In this document: one piece after another, positions 1 through 12,295 of the stretch
Layout of the letters: every line of letters begins with the position of its first letter
Numbering within the stretch: the stretch's first letter is position 1
Assembly (NCBI GenBank): GCA_032158295.1
Contig: CM063246.1
Location: 16,217,168 to 16,281,167 of the forward strand
Reading direction: 5' to 3'
Length of the DNA stretch: 64,000 nucleotides
DNA from: Pycnopodia helianthoides
Taxonomy: Eukaryota > Echinodermata > Asteroidea > Forcipulatida > Asteriidae
Position numbers and translations under genes: made by a program
The notes under the pieces: generated by a model
Told to the model about the DNA's origin: nothing
Databases searched by the model: none
The model's input: the letters and a program-made list of their open reading frames with translations, nothing else

Positions 1-655
1 ACCTTACTGCAAAAATGCTTTTGTTTTGTGTTGAAAAGGGGATCTGAGCTTATAACATCCACTGATTAGAAACTTGGGTTTTGTCTAATTAGAATTCAAG
101 GGCTGTTGGATCTTGATTGAATGAATATGAAGAGTACTTGTTTTCCTTCCAATCGATTGGATAGATGTTACTTTGCCTAAGACAATATGTGCCTTCCCTG
201 TCCATTTTTATGGACATTTAACTGAAAACCACATCCCTTTTGGGAATTTGTGAACACCCCATTTGTGTTTGTCTATCCAATCCTTTGCAAAGATGTATCC
301 ATAAATCATCTCCATTGTCCAGTTTATAGACCTTTTAAAACTCTCCATAACAAATCCTTTTTTGGTGCCCCCCCCTAAAATAGGTGTTAAAATTTAAACA
401 TTTGTTAAGAGTTTGGGTGTTAATTTAAAAATGGTTGTGAGGAACTTGTTTCAGTTGTTACTATTGTTAGCATTATTATGCTGAAGTGAACATATGGGTA
501 AGCATTTTATAAAAGTCTTAATATTCAAATCCAGCTAACAAAACTGGCCTGCATTAGGCAGATTATTTTACCAATCTGGCTTTATCTTCTGTTTGGTTTG
601 TTTTATTTAATTATCAAGAATAAGAATATTAAATAAGTTGTTCTCTTACTGTAAG
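1..655. other. AT-rich stretch with no recognised feature
   Basis: No exon, RNA gene or recognisable repeat was found. If the adaptor gene continues to the left, this is intron or 3' flank. Confidence 0.5.
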
Positions 656-1110
656 TTAAAAGAAATTGTTTATACTTTGTCAGACCAATTCAAGGACAAA
701 TCAAGTGTGCAAGCTCTCCAATAAATGTAACAAAAGTAACTGTTTCCATCCTGCCTCAGCTTTGTATTCATACCTTGACGAAAGCAAACTGATCCCTCAA
801 TGTCAGTCAGGGTTTATGCCTTTGCATTAAACTTGAGAGTACTTGTTGATCTAACCAACATGTACTTAACGGCAATGAAAGATGGGAGATGACTAGCACT
901 GTCTTTATATATATCAGTAAAACCGAATGACTCATTCAATATTACAAGACAAACTTGAAATGATATCATAAGTGACCTGGCCAGACAGTCAAGTGAACAT
1001 TGGGGGAAACATTTCAAAGACCCTGCCAATGAACGTTGCAAACCACAGAGATTAATTTTAGGTCCACTGGTGTTATTAGCTTAAATATCTGAAAAGAGCC
1101 GCACAAACAG
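656..1110 (+). pseudogene. Decayed LINE reverse-transcriptase fragment
   Basis: Fragments in changing plus-strand frames resemble reverse-transcriptase blocks of CR1/Rex-like LINEs. There is an LIPQCQSGFMP segment near 790-825, a DLTNMYLTAMKDG segment near 850-890, and a GPLV segment near 1060 where the PQGSxLGP block would lie. Stops and frameshifts interrupt all of it, so it is an old dead copy. The assignment rests on spaced short motifs only and may be a related non-LTR family. Confidence 0.4.
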
Positions 1111-2470
1111 TTCTGAAGTGTCCTTTTTTACACTCCATCAGCCAACATGTCTGCCAATCTTCAGTGTCATTCTTCCTCTATAAAGAGTGAAATATACATA
1201 ACTTATTTTCAACAGATGCACAAAGCTATGCACTCAACTTTTATGTCACTAAAGGTTCCATTTGCTACAAAGATATTTGCCTTTTGTGGGTTTAATTATA
1301 TTTAGCCCAAATTCACATGTGCAATTGAAAACCATAAACTCCTGAATATCATTAAATCAGAATTCATTAAATCTGAATATCATCAAATATTTTGTCATTA
1401 ATTAATTTCAATTTCTAACCTATGCTAATCTACGAATTTAACGAACTTGGTTTGGCATATAATTTTGAAAATGTGAAATTTCCCAGTGATTTTTTCCCTG
1501 GAAGGTTTTTACTTGGTTTTGCTAATCCCAATTCAGCAATTAGCAACACTGCAGTTTGTACATTAATGCACGACTAACATTTACTTTGTGCTAATTTCAC
1601 AAAAGGTGTCAAGGCTAATATGATGTAATTTCTTTGTTATATATGTACTATATCTCATACATATTCATGATCGAGAGCCGTATTCTCACAGGTCTATTTA
1701 CCATCACGTGCCAGATGATATTATTGCTGTTTACCAAGCACACAGCAAATATTCACCCAAAGGGTAAATATGCATACAGTTCCACTGTTGCTAATAGTAG
1801 AGAGCACAAGTTTTAAACTGCCGCATGAGTCCCCCATGCAACAGTTTACTACGCATGCACTTTACAAAGCAATCAAGTAACTGCCACACGTGTGAAGTAC
1901 ACAGGTGCAAAAGCTGCCCTCGCCAAACACATACACATGAAAAGATGCGTGGTAGCCCCATGGTAGCTCCATGTTGCCGAACTAGAGAATATTGGGACAA
2001 TAATTATACAACTGAATATGTATTAGGTATAGTAACAAGAAATACAACATGTTCATTTGGGGTGAACAGTCCATATAGCTCCCCTCGGTATTGCAAATTG
2101 ACAAACTATTTCTCTCGGCTTCGTCTCAGGAACTAGTGGAGCTAATGTTGACTGTCCACCCTCAATCCATGCTATATTTGTATACTAATATTCTACCCCT
2201 CCACAGCTACAGTCGGATGTTTCTGCATTATTGGATGTGGATGGATACTCAAAGAAGGGTACTCTCGTGACCCACCTAACAATGCTCATGATGTTGAATG
2301 GAATGGAACAATATGGATGTGTAACAAATCTCTGCAACCATGGTTGTGAGGATGTGCAAAACAACGCTTTTTGTTATTACAAATATTCGAACTCATTATG
2401 CTTCACTGCCATGTTACCAACTACTTTTGGACACTCCTGGGTCAATTGGGAATGCTGATAATGTGAACAA
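1111..2470. other. No recognised feature
   Basis: AT-rich sequence with short open frames on both strands near 1790-2136 that lack splice-site context or recognisable motifs. Nothing supportable as a gene. Confidence 0.5.
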
Positions 2471-2489
2471 ATTTTGAAAGACAAGAACC

Positions 2490-2768
2490 TGCACAACCAG
2501 CAAATCACTAGCAGTAAAAACTATCTGATTCTCAACCTTGATAAATGCAAAAAATCAGCTACCTTTATGTTCTTTGGATGTATGTATGATGCACCCTGAT
2601 CCAGCTAAAGTTGCAGACATTCTCACGCTGCCTTCTTCACAGAATGCTCATGTGATGCAGCAATTTCTGGGATTTGTACAGTACTTGTCACCCTTCATTC
2701 CCAAATTTGTATATAATATAGGCCCTCTTTACGATCTGATATCCAAGGCAGTTACTGTGGGTGTTTGA
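2490..2768 (+). pseudogene. Ty3/Gypsy-type reverse-transcriptase fragment
   Basis: A plus-strand stretch reads as the C-terminal part of a Ty3/Gypsy RT and the connection to its RNase H. A KC...FFGCMYD segment near 2545-2590 is followed, after a one-base frameshift, by DPAKV, QQFLGFVQYLSPFIPKF and GPLYDLISK. That order and spacing is the usual thumb and connection pattern. No RNase H, integrase or LTR is seen. It is a short, dead, truncated copy lying outside or at the 3' side of the host gene. Confidence 0.65.
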
Positions 2769-3880
2769 TAACACTAGGTTACAATTCAGGGCAGATTGTG
2801 TCCTAACAAAGTTCAACCCAATACTGTAGTAGTATAATTTGAGGCCTCCTTAAAAGGCCACCATGACTACAGCAATGAATGCTTACAACCCTAGAACTCA
2901 AGATTGTCTACAAATCTGGAGGTAAAATGGTTCTTTCTGACATGTTGTCATGCTTAAATTCCCACAAGGACCATAGACCTTGAACCTTTTTTAGTTGTAT
3001 AAAATAATAGATACTTTTTTCATGACAACCAACAACACCAGATCTTTCTCTTTCAAATTTTTGTCAAGATGGCTCTTGACCGAGTCGAAGAATAAAAATA
3101 CAACTGTTACTAAAAAAAAGTTGTTATTGTGCTCTTGATTTGTTGAGTTCTGCTATTGTTTTAAAATTGGGAGCTTAAAGTAAACTGAGCTAAGGTTAGT
3201 TAACTTGGACCTAGACCGCATAAGATGCAAGTTTAAAAAAATAATTATCGGACAATAGGCCGTGTTTTTCCACAAACTCAAGGCACAATTTCAAGTAAAA
3301 AAGTTTAAAGGTCCACTTCAATGTCTTTCATACTCTAACATTACTACCTCTTCTATTTACGTTGCTGTGAACAAATCTGACTGGTATCAACTACATGTGT
3401 TTTGTGGCAAAAACAAATTACACTTTTGTGTCTTAACATCACACTCATATTTTGGTCTTCTGTTGTATAACTTTTGCATGTATTTGTAAAAAATTTAAAG
3501 GGGTACAAAAACAACTAATAAACAAAAAACTTAAAATAAGGGTAAGATAGAGTGCCAAATGATACTTGGGAGTAGAGGATGCTAAGACTTTAGGAGAAAC
3601 CAATGATCTATCAAAGTACATACTGACGACTTAAGCAGCATACAGCAACAAGGTTCAGCATTATCCTGAAGATGATCAGAGCGTACTCATGGAAACAATG
3701 AGTTGTTAACAACCGGTTGTTTTCAGAACTACCACTACCACAAGTCATAGTATTCCTACAATGCATATTTTCCAAGTCTTACTGATATTCTTTTTGTTTG
3801 GTCCAGAGTGCATTGTTTAATTTGATTTCAACTTTTGAGGAAGACATTTTAAGCATGCTCATTAATACAAAGTACCTTAC
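2769..3880. other. No recognised feature
   Basis: AT-rich non-coding sequence between the Gypsy fragment and the last visible exon. It would be intron if further exons lie to the left. Confidence 0.45.
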
Positions 3881-4552
3881 CAGGCCTTGATAACACATCT
3901 TCTGCAGTCTGGTCCTTGTTTTCATGATTGTCTGTACCACCTGATGGACATCTTGGGAACTCATTGGAATAATCATTATTTGCAGCAATACGAGGAGGTA
4001 AGGGAGGAGGGGGTTTGTTCTTGTTAACTGAAGTTGATGAAGAAAATACTTTGGCCTGTTTTAAATTTCGCCAAAATGACTGTCCACCATTCTTACTTTT
4101 CTTGGTAGTCGTCATTTGCTGAATTTTTGTTTTATTAAGACGCTGCTCAGCAACTTTAAGTTTAGTATCTCCCTCTCGATCGCCAGCACTCTGTCTGGGA
4201 GGTAAAGGTGGAGGGACAACAGAGCGTGGATTGCCAGGTTCTTCATATTTTGGACCAGTATTTTCAACTTTCTTCACTACTTTGTCTGTATCAGCATGCC
4301 TCAAAGGAAGTGGTGGAGGATTCTTATAAGGATAGATATGATTGGTTTGGGATAACTGCCACATATGTCTCTTTTGAATAAGGGAAAGGGGTGTAGAAAA
4401 TAACTTATTTTCTAATTGTTCTTGCTGAGTAAATTTTGACTCTTTCGCATATATTTGGTGTGGTTGAACCTTATGTACCATTCCAGGACTTTGGGGTGGT
4501 GGTGGAGGAGGCTCTTTGGGTGGCAGCTTTTCTCTGAGTGCAAATCCCCTGT
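3881..4552 (-). CDS. PH-domain adaptor gene, exon 7 of those visible: proline-rich SH3-ligand region
   Basis: This exon encodes about 223 residues of low-complexity, probably disordered protein. It carries a run of six prolines near its start, a PPPLPLR segment and two PPLPPR motifs, which are class I/II-like SH3 ligands. Lys/Gln-rich stretches lie between them. The acceptor follows a CTTGACAG tract at 4553-4560. The exon opens with two bases that complete the codon left by exon 6, and it ends in phase 1 at a CCTG/GTAAGG donor, so the gene continues to the left. No exon was recognised between 1 and 3880. Known: such motifs bind SH3 domains of signalling proteins. Inferred: the gene product is a cytoplasmic adaptor. 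The exact family is not recognised; SH3BP2-like PH/proline-rich/SH2 adaptors are one possibility, but no SH2 domain is seen. Confidence 0.8.
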
Positions 4553-5003
4553 CTGTCAAGGAGGTTGGAGTTAAGATGTGTGAAAAGTCAAAAATACAGC
4601 TGCAAAACATAAAGCACCAGACATGCAAGTCTTTAAAAAAATTCCAATTGTTACAGTTAACTTCATATGCTTAAAAACAAGATAATTTGGGTGCATTGTA
4701 TTAAACGCTATGCTTATCTTGCCATAACCACTTTTGATGAATACACAGATAGAAATGTCAACCTGGGTCTTATTCTAATTTGAGTTTGAGGAGGGGATGG
4801 GGGCTCTATAAGGCATACTGACATTTTTAGACAGCACTTTCCAGGTTGTACTTTAGACAAAGAAAAAGGTAGGTAAGCAATCATTTCCTCATAAACACTT
4901 TGTATTTCTTGTAGTATGGGGTGAAGTAAATTCAGTCTGGTACAATGCAGAGTGCATTAAAAGAGCACAATGCTCTGAAGCCCCCAGTGACATGAACTAA
5001 CAC

Positions 5004-5386
5004 TTAAAGGAACATTACAGAATTGGGTTTTGCTAGCAAAACAGTTGCTGGCAGTGTAAGCACTTGATGTAATCCACCATATACATAAACTGACAAACCT
5101 GTAGAAGTTTGAGATCGATCGCCCCTCTGGGTCACGAGAAAATAGTGAAAAACTGACTACACATTTGCAAGAAATCATATAGGTTCAACAGATGAATAAA
5201 ACGCTCACTGAGCGATAAACTCCAAACGGAAAATTAGTTCATTCATTTCTCATCAAATATGGCATTTCAGACAGAAATATTTCAAGGGATGTTTTCTACT
5301 ATCATCATTATTAGACCGTGTAAGTTTTATGTAAATCTGTGATCAAAGTCTATTTTACAATTACCAATTCTGTAATGTTCCTTTAA
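5004..5386. mobile_element. TTAA-flanked MITE, copy 1
   Basis: The 383-bp element begins TTAAAGGAACATTACAGAAT and ends with the inverse of the same sequence, so the terminal inverted repeats are about 20 bp and the ends are TTAA. Two more copies lie at 11948-12295 and 47563-47954 with the same interior. An internal palindrome CGCTCA-C-TGAGCG sits near 5203-5215. It has no coding capacity. A TTAA target is typical of piggyBac and Kolobok transposases; which one mobilised it cannot be decided here. Confidence 0.85.
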
Positions 5387-8300
5387 TAACATGCATGTCT
5401 GGAAGAGGAATATCAACAAAATTACAGCCAAACAACTTTTGAGAAGAACAGTCTATGCATTTCCTACTTTGATTTAAACAACCGTTTAATTTAAATCATT
5501 TTATATGGGAGTAAACATTGAATGCTATGAAATGTTGGAGGACAAAATGGCCATTGAACCTAAGGGCAGAATCACACAAGATACACTTGTACAGGCAACT
5601 TCAAGGCAACCAACTAGACTGCATGTGCGTGAAAAAGCAACACTTTGGTAGCAACAAAGCTAGAGGGAGGCACAAGGTGCATTGTCCTAATATTTCTTAA
5701 GTATGGAAATGGCCGATGGAAAGTGGCTCTTTTTCCTTCTTGCGAATTGCCTGGAACTAGTAGCCTGTACACTGCCTTATGTGACGTTGGCCTATTGAAG
5801 ACATGAAATTCTGCTGAAATTTTGAATAACATGCCATGCACTGACACATACACATGCAGATCATGCAAATATTTTCATCCTGCATGACATCTATAATAAT
5901 CTTTGGCTGTATGATCAACATAATGTTGATCGTTATGGATCCAGCAAAATAACAAAATTGTGTGAAATCTTACAAATTATTAAAACTACTTCATTAAAAG
6001 TATCTTTTCACCAAATTTCAGCCCTGGGAACGCAATAATTTTTTAGATACAAGAATATCCGGGAGGGGAATATTTTTGAAATGTAGACACTTGACATTAT
6101 GAATCGACATTACATTGTGTCACCAGTCCACACACGCCAGGTATTCCAAACAAAAGCTGTACTTGGCAAACTGACGTAGTTTGTTACATGTATGTTGTTA
6201 GTTCGTAAGGATAATCCTAGCTTATTAGATGCATAGCATACATGTATGTGTATGTGTGCATGCATTAAACTAAAATGTCGACGCCATGTTACTGATTGTT
6301 TTTGTTGGAGTTTTCTATGATGATTTCCTTCCTCCTAGAGTCTCAGAGTTAGAGCAACATAGGATGATAGTACAAAACATCCTTATTAAAAAGTAAGCCA
6401 AATTTCACCTTTTGAAACAGATTGAAAATTTAGCCTGCCAAAATATAGCATCTTTTATAGAAAAATTGTAAAACAATCTCCAAGCTTAGAAAACAGAACA
6501 TTACAATTTCCACCCAGTTACAGTCGGACCTAGAGTCCAATTTAGCACAGCTTCACTTCAATGCAAAACCTGATGGATGAACCTTGGCCCATTTCAGGCC
6601 TTGTACTTGGACATAATCTGCAATTGGGACAAAACAGCTAATGCCTATGGATTCTGCATGTAGACAAAATAGGTATGGCGCTGCAAATGTGGCAACACAG
6701 TTCGTACTTTGTCTCTGTGCTTTTTAAACTATTTTGATATTTTACAGATCCTAACACCGACATGGATGTCACTAGAAGAAGTAGTAAATGTTTGTGCCTG
6801 AGACTTTTGTTTGGGTTTTCTTTGTCATTAAGCTCTCCAATTCGACAATCTGCTGCAGAGCTGCATGCTATAGACATCTGACATTTGCATGACAATACTG
6901 GACTTATTAAAAGGTATGCGGCGACAAAGATGAGGCAAAGCTGGGACGTAAAGACACTAAAGTTGAAACGTACGTTTAGACCATATTCAAACTCAGTTAT
7001 AATGAGCAATGTACAATAATTGAGAAATAAGAGTAATCAAACTTCAAGCAAATACCCGGTATCTAAATGATCACAAAACGTTTGTATCATGTCATTCACT
7101 GTAACGTGGCTTAAGGACACCCACAGGGATAGACATGTGGCTATAGATGGGTTTAAATTATTACGAGGGAACGATAGGAACTAAAACGGCACAGAAAAAG
7201 CTTGTGGTGGTTGAGTTTGTTTATATGTCAATGAGAAATGGTGTCATCCAAACAATGCAGTGATTTAATGTCATGCTTGTTCCCCAAACTTGGGAATTCT
7301 GACAGTTAGTTAGCGCCTACATTACCTACCTCAGGAATTTTCCCTTGCTGTGTGTTCAACTACATATATTCCTAAAATGTCAGTTGCGAAGCAGGGTGTC
7401 AAAGAATTGTTTTGGGCTGTTCATGATATTGAAAGATCTAATCCAGATGCCATGGTTATCATTAATAGAAAAATCTAATCATGCTTCTTTTAAGTGTTTA
7501 GTATCACCAATATGTCGATTGCTCTGGTACAGCAACCCTGGATTTATTCTACTTGAATACTGCCTTCCCTATCCCTCAGCTGGGTAAAGCCAACCACAAT
7601 TTAGTGATTTTGTTGCAAAAATAGTGGCCATTAGTGAGCCATAAGAAACCAAAGATTATGTTGGTTTAACAATGGAATACAGACAGACAGATGCCTTGAA
7701 TAAATTGCAAGCATCACTAGAATGCACGGACTGTAAATGATCTAGCAGTCGCAGTAAGCAGCCACATTTACTTTTATACAAAAAATGCAATTTTTGCGAA
7801 GAAGGTCAAAATCTACCCATTTAACAAACCCTAGGTGATAAAGGAAGTTAAAGATGTAATTGGAAGGAAGAAGCAGACCTTTGGAAAAGGTGCTCTCTTT
7901 ATGTATTATTCCTATCCCAAGAATCATATTATTACATGAATGAATGATCTCAGCCATAACAAAGAAATTGCGTGAAAGATTGTTTAGGAATGTTTTGTTT
8001 GATTTTATATCTTTCTGGATCCATTGATTTTCGCCTATCAGGGAAATTGCAGTTGTAGTGATGCTATCTTAACTGTTTTTAATAGGATAAATACTCACTT
8101 AGAAAGGGTTCACTGAGGTAATTCTGCTAGGGAGTGATGTTTTTTAATTCCTTGTCAGCTTTTAATCTATTCAGCTATACATGTATGTGCTCATTTAGAA
8201 ATTACTAGACCATTGTGATATACCTGAGTCTCTCTTGTCCTGGATTTTAAATGACAATTAGTATGTTAAAACTAAAAATATGATTTTTGTCAATTACGAA
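5387..8300. other. Intron sequence with no recognised feature
   Basis: Part of the 9.7 kb intron between exons 6 and 7. Short open frames are present but none has motifs or splice sites that would support coding. Confidence 0.5.
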
Positions 8301-9860
8301 AACCAGGTGTTCGTGGTGTCTGGTTCAGGAGTTAGATTTATTCAATATGAAACTTTAACTGCCGGTTTGAACCAGAAATCAATGTCAAATGTGGTCACAC
8401 TCTGTGTAGCGTTTGTCAACTTTTGCGAGGACATTTACGATGACATATAAATTGTAAAAATCCAATGTTTAGTTCAGATATAGATATTTTTTTCAACATT
8501 AAATGTTAATTTCCGGTTTGAACCGGAAGTCAAGGTCAAATTAGGTCATATTCTGTGTATTGTTTCTTAAGTTGTTACATATGATCCCAATGATGTTTAG
8601 ATACTAAAAAACCAATACGTGGTTCAGAAGTTATAAATTTTTATAACATGAAAGTTCTACTTTCGTTTATTACTGGAAGTCAAGGTCAAACAGGTCACAT
8701 TTTGAATAGCGCGTGTCAATTTAATTAAGACCTTTCAGATGATGTATGGATTGTAAAAATCAAATGTGTGGTTCAGGAGTTATGAACTTTTCAAATATTA
8801 GATGGAATATCTTTGGGTTTGCAATACAATGAAACATCAAGCGACGATGTATTCCAACATGTCCTGTTCAGTGCAATGCCCACGTAAACTAAAACTACAC
8901 GTGCATTGTACACATGCATTGTAAACGCGGCTGTACAGGTTCAGCGTACATGTATGTGTACATGTGTTCTTTCACTATCGTGCGTCGTCAATGTGGGTCA
9001 TTTTAAACGTGCGCTTTATCGTCCTTTTGTCCAGATGTAAAGGTCAAAGTGTTGTTATCTCTGTGCAAAAGATTGAGCAGACTCCACGTTCTACAACCTG
9101 ATACAACAAATTTGCTAAAATGATAAGTAGTATTCGAGATATGAATTTTTAAAGATTTTTTTAAATATTCAACTTCCGATTTGAACCGGAAGTTAAAGTC
9201 AAATGAGGTCACTTTTTGTGCAGCGTTTGTTGAACTTTCAACGACCTGTCCGATGTTGTATAGATTGTAAAAATGTGGTTACGATTTTTCACAACCATTA
9301 AACTTTGATTTATTGTTATTCAAAACCTGATGACGTCATCAAGACATCATCAAGTTTGTGTCGTCTTGATATTGAGGTTCAATTGTCTTATGAGTTTCAA
9401 TGTTCAGTTCAATTTCAATCTTGAGTTATGCCCAAAAAATGAATTTTTGATGAAAAAACACAAAGGCAGACTTTGACCTTCTAGTACGACCGGAAGTAAA
9501 GGTCATACGATTTTGCAGTTAACTTTTTAAATGTTGCCTCAGTCTTGAACTATCAGATGCCGAAATATGAACATTATAGCTTTTAAATTCATTGAAATAC
9601 AGCAAATAGAAAATTGTCATTTTCAACTTTAAAAATTTTGTAATTCAACACCTGATGACGTCATCGTGACGTCATGAAAACTTTGCCATCTTCATCTTGA
9701 GGTTCAATTGTCTGATGAGTTTCAAGATTTAATTCAGTTTCAATCTTGAGTTATGTTCTAGAGAAGAGTTTCGTGGAAGAAGAAGAAGAAAATGGAGAAG
9801 AAAAAGAAAAAAACAGAACAACAACAAGAGGTGTTCGTGCTTGTTTTACACGAACACCTA
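8301..9860. repeat. Degenerate tandem-type repeat block with CRE-like palindromes
   Basis: Units containing a GGTTTGAACCGGAAGTCAAG-like core followed by GTCAAA and a GGTCACA-type motif recur near 8362, 8512, 8663 and 9174, so the first three are about 150 bp apart. A second duplicated segment of about 105 bp (9325-9428 and 9648-9755) carries CTGATGACGTCATC and ends TTGAGTTATG. The block ends in a perfect hairpin at 9829-9859. Related motifs recur near 12300-12900, 39500-40270 and 47200-48200, so this is a dispersed family of non-coding elements. Confidence 0.6.
9829..9859. repeat. Perfect 11-bp stem hairpin
   Basis: AGGTGTTCGTG is followed by a 9-nt loop and its exact complement CACGAACACCT. 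It lies at the edge of the degenerate repeat block and just before a LINE fragment. The GAACACCTA motif recurs near 12610 and, as AACACCTAA, near 40395, so it probably marks an element end. Confidence 0.7.
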
Positions 9861-9869
9861 ATTAACGCT

Positions 9870-10345
9870 GCTGACACACAATCTAGTTTGATTTATTCAA
9901 ATACTGGTGCTCCACAAGGTGAGGTTCATGGCTCCATTCTTTTGTTTAACTATATACATCAGATTGTTGGTCTTTTGAATTGTTGTGTCCCTAAAATAAA
10001 TTCGCCGGCAACATGGTCATTGGCCCGACTACTAAAGATGATGATCACTCGTATAAAGATCCACTTCAACAATTTGTCAACTACTGTGATTTAAATTATC
10101 TCAAACTAAATGTATCTAAAACAAAAGATATTGTTAAAAACTACAGGAAATCATGTCGTCAACCTTTGATCTTGAAAGACAGTATGCTGGAATGTGCTGC
10201 TTGTTACAAACATCTGGGTGTCATAATTGACAATGAACTGGGCTGGCATGAACATGTGGATTACATAGTGAAAAAATTGAATTCTTGCATGTTCTGTACT
10301 ATTGGCCTGTATTCAAGGATTGTAAGTTGTTGTGAAGTCAAGTGG
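9870..10345 (+). pseudogene. LINE reverse-transcriptase C-terminal fragment
   Basis: The plus strand reads SNTGAPQG (the PQG block) near 9895-9920, a changed frame through the position of the ADD catalytic block, and then a long open stretch with FVNYCDLNYLKLNVSKTKD and YKHLGVIID, which are typical of the post-catalytic RT region of CR1/Rex-like LINEs. The catalytic aspartate pair is not preserved in a recognisable form. It is truncated at both ends and non-functional. Confidence 0.65.
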
Positions 10346-11779
10346 AGACAAGTTTTCATGTTTGTTCTGCCGTTTATGAATCAGTTTGGTGCATTCTTCT
10401 TTGTTTTTCTTTGATAGATTATAGCCTCTTGCTGTTTGTTTTTCAGAGAAATCATTCACTTGACTAAAAACCATTTTCATCGTCGGTGTTTCTGGCATAA
10501 TGGAGGGTTTCTTGGTATATGAATGCCTTGAACACATGTGGGGGTGTGATGATGTTTGGTTTAGGTATTGTTAGGTTTCTGTGGGTTATGTGTCAAAAAA
10601 AAGAAGTTTTTCTGAACCTTTTACATTTGAAAATTGTAGGTCAAGGTAGATGAGCGAAGTACCAGACGCCTCAAAAATTAATTTGAGGCCGGATGCAATT
10701 GATACATAGTATCGATCAGATCCTTAAAATTGTCAAGGGTACTATCATAGATAACAGAATGTGCTCTCTATAATGCCATCAAGTTCAAATATGGTCACCT
10801 TGTTGAAGGATTTTTTATGTAGGATGATATCAAATATTTATGGGCTTGCAGTTGAGCTCATGGGGCATCAAAGTTTTTGCAAATAGTAGTTGTCACCAAA
10901 TTGGAAGCAGTTTCTTCCTATTAAATACTGTTTGGAGGGTGGTTTTGCGATAGAGTATGGATATAGGTTGCAAACACTGCAAACACAGTTTCTTCCTTCT
11001 TTTTAACAGACATTTGTGTACATGGAAGCAACATCTATACTTGTTCTCAGAAATTTACACGGGATGACCAGCATCGCGTACATATGTGGGTTGTGCGGTT
11101 ACTATTAAAAGGATGAAGTAGTCCACCAATTCTGACATTCTGTCTGTGGGCCTTGAGCATCCACTTATCACCCTGCAAATGGAGTTCCTTCGGGAGGTGT
11201 CTCATGCATTTTTAGGAGAAAATACTCATTAATTGGACATTATTGTTGTGGTTTGTGGTGTAATATCTTGATCCAGCTCTGTATTGCGCTCAAATTCAAG
11301 ATGTTGGTAACTTACTTGTAGGTAGTCATTGCGGTTCATTATGCAAATGCCTCTGATTTAATTACAATGTCTGGGTTGGTTTTGAGGTTTGAGTTTGTTT
11401 TCTGATTTCTCTGTCTAACTGGAGCAAATTGATATTTTTGGGCTTCCAAATAGTTTTTGAGTGTAGAACATTGGGTTGTATTAGGTTGCCATTGAGATGG
11501 TGTTTTGGCAGGTTTGTTGTACTTAAGAAATGCACTTCTCAATTTTCTTTGGAAGATGTTGTATAGTCACTCAAGAGTTTTGTACGGTTAGGGTTATGGG
11601 AGTTTGGACAAAATTTAACCCTCTTCCTCAAACCACTTTTTCAATTGAGGATATTTTGGTTTTAGGCAAGTTGTTAATATGTTCACCTTCTTCTGCTAAT
11701 TGCTAACAATATTATTCTCATTGAACCATTTAGATTTTTTTCTCTGGAAGGGATTGTTCCAAAAATGTTACTTCACTTT
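10346..11779. other. Intron sequence with no recognised feature
   Basis: No exon or recognisable repeat was found here; weak open frames on both strands are unsupported. Confidence 0.45.
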
Positions 11780-11910
11780 AACTGGAGGCTTACCATGCTT
11801 TTGATCAGAGAAAGCAGTTAGATGTTGTCTATACTGATTTTTTAAGACCTTTGATCGAGTCAAAGACAATTTTCTTTTGTACAAACTGAATTCCTACAAT
11901 ATTTGTTAAT
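11780..11910 (+). pseudogene. Short LINE RT fossil (DFxKxFDxV block)
   Basis: The plus strand reads AFDQRKQLDVVYTDF and then, after one frameshift, TFDRVKDNFLLYKLNSY. Together these match the FSKAFDxVxHxxLLxKL block of LINE reverse transcriptases. It is about 130 bp, has no open continuation, and lies 40 bp from a TTAA MITE. Confidence 0.5.
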
Positions 11911-11947
11911 CTTGTTACAAAGTTTTTTTTACATACAGTAGTAGTAC

Positions 11948-12295
11948 TTAAAGGAACATTACAGAATTGGTTTTTGCTAACAAAACAATTGCTGGCAGTG
12001 TAAGCACTTTATGTAATCCACCATATACATAAACTGACAAACCTGTAGAAGTTTGAGATCGATAGGCCATCTGGGTCATGAGAAAATAGTGAAAAACCGA
12101 TTACACATTTGCATGAAATCATTTAGATTCAACAAATGAATAAAACGCTCACTGAGCGATAAACTCCAATCGGAAAATGAGTTTATTCATTTCTCATCAA
12201 ATATGGCATTTCAGACAGAAAGTTTTATGTAAATCTGTGATCAAAAAGTATATTTTACGAGTTTTTTTCTTACCAATTCTGTAATTTTCCTTTAA
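11948..12295. mobile_element. TTAA-flanked MITE, copy 2
   Basis: It has the same termini and interior as the copy at 5004-5386, in the same orientation, but lacks about 35 bp of the interior near 12220, where copies 1 and 3 read through a TTCAAGGGATG segment. The right inverted repeat has one mismatch (AATTTTCC). Both ends are TTAA. Confidence 0.85.

Noticed and set aside
9829..9863. Hairpin followed by CTAA as a Helitron 3' end
   Set aside because: Helitron hairpins lie about 10 bases before CTRR; here CTAA overlaps the stem, and no TC 5' end or Rep/helicase was found.
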